Below are positions 56,382 to 64,000 of a stretch of 64,000 nucleotides of DNA, one piece after another. Source of the DNA: Gordius sp. MW1 (lineage: Eukaryota; Nematomorpha; Gordioida; Gordea; Gordiidae); contig OZ038530.1 in the NCBI GenBank assembly GCA_964036665.1, positions 19,304,001 through 19,368,000 on the forward strand, written 5' to 3'. Both the position numbers and the translations under genes were made by a program. The number at the start of each line of letters is the position of its first letter. The stretch's first letter is position 1. The notes beneath the pieces were generated by a model, which worked only from the letters and a program-made list of their open reading frames with translations, was not told where the DNA came from and did not search any database.

Positions 56382-59300
56382 ATGCACTCCAATGATATTA
56401 AGCCATTAATGTCTACGCTTCCAGGGAGCAAGAACATTACTAACAATCATAATCGTATTCCTACTGTTGAAAAATCAATAAAGAAAGAATTCAATCTTTT
56501 GCCATTAGTACCAGATGCAAAAACTAAAGAACCTGCTTTAATTAAACTTAATGCAGTTAAAGTCCTTCCGCATTCTAATCTTAACGGGACTAACATTCAT
56601 AATCATAGTTCTCTTGAAAAGGATCTTATAAAACTTACTGGCAAGGTTCGTTTGTTTATTGGGAATATAAACAATGACATGACTGAAGAAGAACTGAAAT
56701 CATTGTTCAAAAATTATGGTTCAATATCTGAGGCATTTGTATCTAACAGGGGATTTGGCTTCATAAAATTAGTAATAAAATTAATTTTAGATTATGTATT
56801 ATATTTAGGAATCAAAATTTATGGCAGATAAAGCCAAACATGACTTAGATGGAACTACTTATAAAAATAAAATGATACGTGTTAGAATAGCAACCACTGG
56901 GACAGCATTGAAAGTTTTAAATTTGTCTCCCCATGTTACAAATGAGATTCTTGTCAAGGCTTTTTCAAATTTTGGACCTCTTGATAGTGCAGTTGTGGTT
57001 GCTGATGAAAGAGGAAAAAGTGTATGCGAAGGTATTGTTGAATTTTCCAGAAAAAATCAGGCCCAAATTGCTCTGCAAAAAATTAATGAAGGTGTATTTC
57101 TCTTAACAAAGTAATGTTGATTAACTCAATATTTTAACATATTATTAGTTCATTAAAGCCGGTTGTTGTTGAGCCTTATGAAACAAAAGACTACGAAGAA
57201 GGAGTTGCAGAAAAGACTGTGACCAAAACTGCAGCTTATTTGAAGTAAATGCATAAATCCATGAATTAATTATGTTTTGTAGGGAAATTGAACAAGAGCC
57301 TAAATTTGCTCAACCCGGAACTTTTGAATATGATTATGGTAATAAGTGGAAGGCCTTATACCAGCAAGAAAAGATCCAACGTGAGTTGTTGGAAAAGAAA
57401 ATTTTAGAAGACAGGGAGGCATTGGAGAATGACATGGAAAGCACTTTGCATGAACATCAAACTATGCTTATGAGACAAGGTAATTTAGTAAATTTCCCTT
57501 TCCTTAATTTATTATAGATTTAATGAGACGTCAGGAAGAATTGCAAAGAATGGAGGAAGCACGGTTTCACTTTATGAAGTAATTTAAAGAAAAATCATTA
57601 AATATTTGATTTAATTAGGAGTAAAGAAGAACATGAACGTAAAAATGATAGGAGGGGTGATATGAACATGTTTCAGGTAATTTATATCGAATAAAATGCA
57701 CATTGTTGTATAGCAACCTTATAACACTTTTCAACAACCTTTTGGAGGCCAAGGTCAATTTCAAATGCCTGGAAATAACTCTGATATGGCAAAAGGTGAT
57801 AACAAGAATCCCAGAGGAAATTTATTCCCCATTGATGGTTTCAATATGGTAAGTTTTTAAATTTAATTTCTATGATATTTATGGGAAGGGGGGGGGGGAT
57901 CAAATCACTACTATGTTGTCTTTTTAGTTCTTTGGATTTTTTAAAAAATAATCTATTTTAGATATTTACTCATATTGTTTTTAAGATATATAATGTATTT
58001 GAGTTAGTGATTATGGTCAGATTTTTTGAACAATAGATTATTAATTGCCATAGATTATTTAAAATTTTTACTCGGGGTATTTTTGAACCAACCTTTCGAG
58101 CTCTACGACTTCTTGTTTATAAAGTTTATTTACAATATTTTAGTTTTTACAATAACTGTTATTTGGCCAATTTCTAATTCAACATTAAGTTTTTATTATG
58201 CAAATAGGATAAAAAGTTAAAAAAAGCCCTTGTTTTAGTAGTAGGATTAATTACTAACAGTAAACTTTTTAATGCTAGCTACTATCAAACATTTTATACA
58301 ACTAATAAATTTATTTGTAATTATTTAATATGGGATTTTTGATTTACAGTTAATTTGATTGCAAATCAATATATACCAATTTTATAAGATTTCTTCATAT
58401 ATTAATTTTATTATAGTTTTTCTTCCATTAGATGTTGTTGATTATTTACTCATGCCTATTTGTATTATACATTTAATTCAAGGAATCGTTTAAGGTTTAT
58501 GGATTTCATCGATGTTTACAATCCCCATGGCCACTACAAAATGGCTGCTTTATTTTCTATCTGATATTTTAAAGGAATTTTTACACTATGGTTTAATCCC
58601 CTGACTTTAAACGTGTCTCATTATTTTAATAATCAATGACTTGATGGTTTTGCCTTCTTTTTTCTAGGATCACCCATTTAAAATCCATTTTTACATTAAT
58701 CCAAACAGTATATTTAAAGACCATTAATTTAAAGACACCACCGACATTGGGACTTCCTTCTATGGGCAAATTGTGATTATGAAATCAGACGTTTGTTTGA
58801 AAAAGTAGACAATTTTGTATTTATATGCCTTTGCTATGCCTAGAAGTGTCAATGTCATTTCCAGGAAGCTTATATCGAGTTCATATTTGGTGATGAAATA
58901 GCTATCGGTTAACGAAAGATAATTCATTTAAAAAATATTAAATGAATGTCTAAAATCTGTAAGTTTCATCAATTTAACACAGCCCCTCTTTTGATTTGCA
59001 TTCGAGGTCTAGTTTTACATCGCGACCTGATTGCTTTAGGCGCGCCGCGTCACTTATACTGAATTTCATTGGTGGTTATTGAAGTTGCCAGGTATCTAAC
59101 AAAAATTACATTTCGACCCTTAGCTTTATGACGGATTTAGTGTACACAATAGAGGAATCATTCCAAGTCTAGATTTTGCAATCTGACTCCTTACATATAA
59201 ATTGCTACCTTAAATTCTGGCCCAAGCCACAGAAATAAATCGCCACGTGTACGAAAAATCATGTTTAGGTTATTTATAACGCAATTGTTTGTCCCAACTT

Positions 59301-61323
59301 AACACTCTTCCACTTTTATCCCCCACCCCACGATCTGTACTGGGTCACCCCTGCACGAGGGCTCGGAAGACACATTTTGTGTAGTTTTTTCCCCCAAATT
59401 TCTCGGTTATGTGTAGGTTAATGAGCGAAACCTCGAAAGTCGGCCTCACTCGTTAGTATGGCATGATTATCGCGACGAATGTTTAATTGAATTAGGCTTT
59501 TAGTTTGAAGGTCCATTTTTTATTGGCGCTTCAGTACAGAACTGAACATTATCTCGAAGCCGTTAACCTGGCATCATGTGCGTAGCCAGGTTTTGGATTG
59601 GGGGGGGCAAAACGTTCAATTAGGGGGGGGGGTGCAAAACGTAAATTTTTTTTAATTTTTAAGGGTTTTTGCATTGAAAAAAAATATTTTTTCGCCATTT
59701 AGGGGGGCGGCTCCCCCCCCCTGGCTACGCCCATGCCTGGCATTATCAAGCAGGCGCTTATTAAACAATCACCATAAATCATGATTAATTTGGTTGCCTA
59801 TTAGCGGCGTTCAATGCTCAAAATTGATTAAATGATTAAACGTGTTTTGTAAAATTGCGTGATTGCTCAATTTGACCACTTTGCCATCCCATAGTGGTCA
59901 GCACCTTTCTTGGTATCTTGTTCTGTAAAAGGTAGGTGATTTGAGGGTTTTTAGCAACACTTTCCCTCTCCCTTTTCTTTCCACTTGATATAAATCGGCT
60001 AAAAGCATCATTTTGTCTCGCCCCTCCTCCTTAATCCTAATTATGGCCAAGCCCCTTCTGTATAACAAGGTTGGCCAAAATAGTATTGTAACTTTGTGGC
60101 AAATATCTGCGACTGCAATCTGTATTGGGAAAATCATTTTTAATTTATCATGTTAATATCGGGCTTTGTACATTTATAGTAGAAACCAACAATGAAGCAT
60201 AACTAAAGATACGTACTAACAAAATTTTCGCTCGGCGATGGTTTTACGCAACAGGAACCTAGTTTTGACAAATTTATTATTTAAAATGCGCTCAGCATTT
60301 CTAATTGTTTAAATTTTTGAGCGCCGGGCTAATCTTTACTTACAAAACGTACCTGATTTCATTATTTTGTATTCATTCACCTTTGCTCTTCAATATAATG
60401 ACGGCCTGCGCCAATTTAAATTATGCATTTCATTTTTGGACTAGTTTTTTATTAGTGTTGTAAAAATACCTGGGTTTAGTTTAGTCGACATTCGGTTCAA
60501 TTAAGGGCCCTCTTCACAAAAATCGACTAGAATGTTCGGGTTATTTTTTAGATTTCGACTAAGCCTTATAAGTCAACTAAACAAACCCCAGGTCTTAAAA
60601 CAGTACGTTATACGCATCATGGCAAATGTCTCCCACAACCCTAATTAAAGCCAGTTTTCTGATTGCTCAAAAACTCGCAACCAACTCGTTAAATTACGTA
60701 AATTTTTTGTGAGACTTATTCGAAAAAGCGCTATCGCCCTTATATAAATTAGTACTCTAGCAAAGAGAGGCGGCGTTTAACATTAATTTTCACGTGTACT
60801 ACTACTACTACCTTTTAAAACAACGCCGCAGCACAAGCTTCAAGCTCAGCAGCAGTCTCAAAACAAACAGCAACACAACAACGCATCTTCGGGCTCAGCC
60901 CCCTCCAACGTCGACGGCTCCGGGGGTGGTGGTGGTAATCCCAACCTTAAAAACGTCATGGCCGGCCCCCCCTCTAACGCCACCAAACAACAACAGGCCC
61001 CACCATTTCCCAATCCCAACATGAACAATTCTCAACAACTGCAACAACATCATCACGGAGGAGCCAGGATGGGCATGCCCCCACTCAGGGGAAGTTTCGG
61101 ACCGGGTGGCAGTCCTATGCGACACATGCTCGGATCCGGTGGTCCTGGCAATCCCCCCATGCCCAGACCACTCATGCAAGGCAATCCTGCGGGCCCCTAC
61201 CCACCTTTCGGACCACCGGGGGCGGGCCCCCCACCACCACGCATGATGATGTTTATGGGAGGTGGCAATGGGGGAGGCGAAGACTTTAATAATGACAACA
61301 ACAAGAGAGCTAGGAGATTTTAA
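56382..61323 (+). CDS. DBHS-family nuclear RNA-binding protein (NONO/SFPQ/nonA homologue), eight exons
   Basis: Exons 56382-56771, 56809-57110, 57149-57244, 57283-57479, 57518-57578, 57619-57676, 57714-57848 and 60832-61323; spliced length is a whole number of codons (576 residues). Introns 1-6 are 37-40 bp; intron 7 is 2,983 bp. Start at ATG 56382 (MHSNDIK); a GTG at 56346 only extends the open frame. RRM1 about 88-160: RNP2 LFIGNI, RNP1 RGFGFIKL. RRM2 about 164-235 (LKVLNLSPHVTNEILVKAFS). NOPS linker: LKPVVVEPYETKD, KFAQPGTFEYDYGNKWKAL. Coiled coil about 288-366: LHEHQTMLMRQDLMRRQEEL. This domain order, shared with NONO, SFPQ, PSPC1 and nonA, defines the dimeric DBHS proteins that act in the nucleus in transcription, splicing and paraspeckle-like bodies. 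The Gln/Asn/Gly/Pro-rich C-terminus ends NKRARRF, like the C-terminal nuclear signal of vertebrate members (NKKPRF, NKRRRY). The last exon's acceptor (gccgcag) has a weak pyrimidine tract and is the least certain join. Confidence 0.93.
59575..59735. mobile_element. MITE in an intron, CATGGGCGTAGCC family, type B, perfect TSD
   Basis: Left end catgtgcgtagccaggtttt, right end cctggctacgcccatg. Exact 8-bp duplication cctggcat at 59567-59574 and 59736-59743. Lies in the long intron of the DBHS gene. Confidence 0.93.
60453..60605. mobile_element. MITE in an intron, TAGTGTT family
   Basis: Left end tagtgttgtaaaaatacctg then ggtttagtttagtcga; the right end reverse-complemented is tactgttttaagacctgggg then tttgtttagttga. 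Same TIR as the 6005 and 8156 elements. Flanking 8-mers (ttttttat and cgttatac) do not match. Confidence 0.7.
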
Positions 61324-64000
61324 AATTGGTCTGGGAGTCGAAGAAAAATACTTTAAAACCTTACTTGTCTCCCTCTTATTCGCCTATTGAATTTTTCTCT
61401 CCTTTTTTATTTTTATCGACGAGCATACCCTTTATGTAGTGTTATTGTCCCGTTTGAGCTTGGAATCGAGCTAAGTGCTGCATTTAACGCCACCCTCGGG
61501 GTGTGAAATGGCATTAGCGACTTTTTATCCCATTTATGAGTGTTTTATTTGAAAACGTGTACATTATACTTGAAGATGGTTTAATTAACTCATTATTGTA
61601 CATTATATCGTTTTAAACATTATATTGATGTAGTGATAAAATATCACGTCGATACTTTTTGGTATTCACTTCTCAAAAAACAACCATCGTACTTTGCCAG
61701 ATTTAATTAGTGACAAAGATATCCTGGGACAATTTCGCTTTTACCTTTAAAATTATATACGTCGTATTTCGTATTATACTTTACCTAGTATTTGTACATA
61801 GTTTCTTTTACAAGTTTAAAATAAAATTACATGTTATATTACGAAACCACCTCTATAATTCATATGATTTTTGCTGTTATTATCGATTAATTTACATTTA
61901 GTTTCATCTCAATTTGAATCACTTAAACTATAAAACTGTTAAAAGAGGAAAGATCGGTTATATTAAATTCCCTAGTTTAAGAGCGCACAAAGCCAATCTT
62001 GTATAACTTTAATAATATGGGCTTAATAGTAAATTACTATTTTTAAAATGATTTAATCGATGTCTTCAACTCATCATATTCAGGGTTCCTTCCTTTTGTC
62101 CGGTTGGACACAAAATTATGAAGAATTTGAGTGTTGTTAAAATAATAATCTCTACACCTTTAACAAAGTTACATATTATTATTATTGACCTAATATGCTT
62201 ACAAAGTGTGAAAAATTAATTATAAAAACGAGTTATTGCTGTTTGGGTTGGGGGACTCATTAACTTGATAAAAACTATTACTATTAAATATTTGATGATT
62301 TTTAGCTTAAAAAGAGGCAAATATAAATTCCATAGCAATTCCATCAATTTAATGGAGGGCTTTTATTCAAAATTTAGTTTTAAATGATTAGCTTTGCCCT
62401 TTTCTCCTATACAAAGTTATTGAAATGCCAGTTTATTACACAATTTTCATTCTGTGGGATGTATGCGCTGAGGTCTTTTTGTTTAGGTGTTTGAAAAAAA
62501 GTTTAGCATAAAATTATTTATTTATTTTGTAGACCGTTGTTCGCTCGGGTTACACTTTGGAACTTTGATGGTATCGGTTTTTTTAACTCTGTCCAATACA
62601 AATTTTCGTGGCACACCTATGAATTCCATTAGGCCGAAAGTTTATATAATTATTCGGAAATTTGTGTTCTAATTTCGTAAAATTTCGCAAGAAGTATTCT
62701 TTTTAGTGGTCTCCGGCCTCCTTTGTTTTACTTAAGTTGGTCATCGAGAGAAAATAATAAATATCTCATATACGTTAAAATGGGGACCTGGATCATCTTT
62801 TACCACAAGGACTGCTACGCATCAAATGGATTTATCAAACGGGGATGTAGATTTTTTTATGATAATTACAAATTATCTTTTTCGCTTATTGCTTTAAAAT
62901 CTCGCAAATTTGGATTTTTAGGCAATGTTATAACCTACAAACCTCTGATATAAAGTGTAAACTAAGTGGCTAAATTGGACTACTACATGGAAAATTACCA
63001 ATCATGATAATTTGCGTCATATTTAGAAATTAAAGATTATTCGGATTATTATTTGAAGTTCAAATTTAAAAAATATTGTCATTTTGGAATGAACAATTCA
63101 CTTGTAAATGCTTAAAAAGCCTTGAATGTATGAAGAGAAAGTATTTATTAACGAAGTTTTGGTGCCAAAAAATGACAAATTATTATTTTTTATCTTACCT
63201 TTTTCCTGTTAAATAATATTTTTATATCATGTCTACCTTTGAAAGTATGTATGTATATATTGCATTAAATAAAAGACACTACATCTTGCGGCTTGTTTGT
63301 ATGTTCAACCTAAATTTTATGACAAATATTCTTTTGTTTTTATGCTTTTTATTGGAAAAATTTGTCTTTGTTAGAAGTCAATTGGTTTATGTATTTTGGG
63401 AATGCTCGATAGAGGTCCGCATACTCCACCCCCTGGGCCTGATGGAATTTGGCATATATTTTCTTCGACCTTGTTTTAAATAATCTTTTAATAGATTTAA
63501 TCATAAATTGCTTATATGAAAGTCTAGAACTTTTTCATAACGTTTGATTCATTTAAGCAAAAAAGTGCGAATCGGGCTTGGGCCTCGGTAAAACAATTTA
63601 GATGGCTTCGTTTAATGAGTTTAAGAACGAAGGGATGTGCATTTTAGTTTTATTTTTTATAACTTTAAATTTTTACCGATTTCGAATAACACCAAAAAGG
63701 TATATATAATTGAAAATTATGGTTAACATTTTGAAAGATTTTTTTGAACTTAATTTAATAATGGAGGATTTAAGTCAGAGTTACATCTATGGTTAAAAAA
63801 ACATTTACTACTGCTACTATATTAATCTATATTAGCTATGAAGTAATTGTCTAATCCTCCCACCACCGGCGCTAGTGATCGCACTCTGAGTAAGTAAAGT
63901 CCTCTTATAAAAAAGTGAAGGACCAGAATAAAGCTTGATAAAATTATTTTTTATTTTTAGCGACAATATTAAATTATGATTTTGATGAAAATTATTATTA
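61324..64000. other. 3' flank of the DBHS gene, then intergenic
   Basis: Begins with the probable 3' UTR of the DBHS gene. The remaining frames (for example 62487-62672, 62723-62953 and 63229-63483) are hydrophobic and AT-driven with no domain. At 63890-63960 there is a good-looking short intron (gtaagtaaag ... tttatttttag, 71 bp), after which a frame reads ILNYDFDENYY to the window edge. The upstream side has no open frame with an ATG, so it may be the 5' UTR of a gene running off the right end. Confidence 0.35.

Larger units (their letters stand above)
57849..60831 (+). other. long intron 7 of the DBHS gene
   Basis: About 3 kb between gtaagt (57849) and gccgcag (60831), against 37-40 bp for the other six introns. 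It contains a poly-G tract (57890-57899), the MITE at 59575, the TAGTGTT-type MITE at 60453 and no convincing extra exon. The sequence from about 58,500 on is visibly less AT-rich than the first 700 bp. Confidence 0.6.

Overview
The window is eukaryotic and almost certainly metazoan. It is AT-rich, its genes are split by GT...AG introns, and most of it is non-coding DNA packed with transposon remains. It encodes a DBHS-family (NONO/SFPQ/nonA-like) nuclear RNA-binding protein and a rhodopsin-class GPCR, both animal gene types. Seven of the introns I could place precisely are only 37-43 nt, an eighth is 51 nt, and a few are much longer. That two-class pattern is known from flatworms, so a flatworm or another short-intron invertebrate is my guess (low confidence). 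The sequence alone does not fix the species.

Layout. 1-13 kb: no convincing gene. It holds a dense set of short inverted-repeat transposons (MITEs), including a cluster of five in 10.2-12.8 kb. 13.3-15.8 kb: a 37-bp tandem repeat and two matching exons of an unrecognised + strand gene. 15.8-17.8 kb: a Helentron/DINE-like element with about 290-bp internal repeats. 18.3-20.5 kb: two small, apparently paralogous secreted-protein genes, the second with a MITE in its intron. 20.8-21.7 kb: a decayed hAT transposon. 21.7-25.2 kb: an RTE-type LINE inserted in an older CGGGC-rich repeat. 25.8-26.9 kb: a two-exon GPCR gene. 28.4-29.5 kb: a TIR element with long GAGAC arrays. 30.8-32.5 kb: a hAT element with transposase relics. 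33.0-33.2 kb: a MITE carrying telomere-like repeats. 34.0-37.3 kb: a second Helentron-like element. 38.1-40.7 kb: minus-strand genes for a putative secreted protein (exon only) and a single-pass membrane protein. 41.5-47.1 kb: AT-rich desert with three MITEs. 47.9-48.5 kb: weak convergent ORFs. 50.0-51.3 kb: another hAT element. 51.5-55.6 kb: an old reverse-transcriptase relic split by a second RTE LINE. 56.4-61.3 kb: the DBHS gene, + strand. 61.3-64 kb: downstream sequence with a possible new splice site near the right edge.

The genes do not form a pathway. The strongest story is the mobile DNA. Many elements of several families have exact or near-exact 8-bp target duplications, the hallmark of hAT-type transposition. 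Three larger hAT elements keep different scraps of transposase (an N-terminal zinc-finger-like region in one, C-terminal dimerisation regions in two). The TIR of one of them (30753-32539) is close to that of the commonest MITE family, so it or a relative is the likely source of the activity.

All gene models are read by eye from splice sites and reading frame. No database search was possible.
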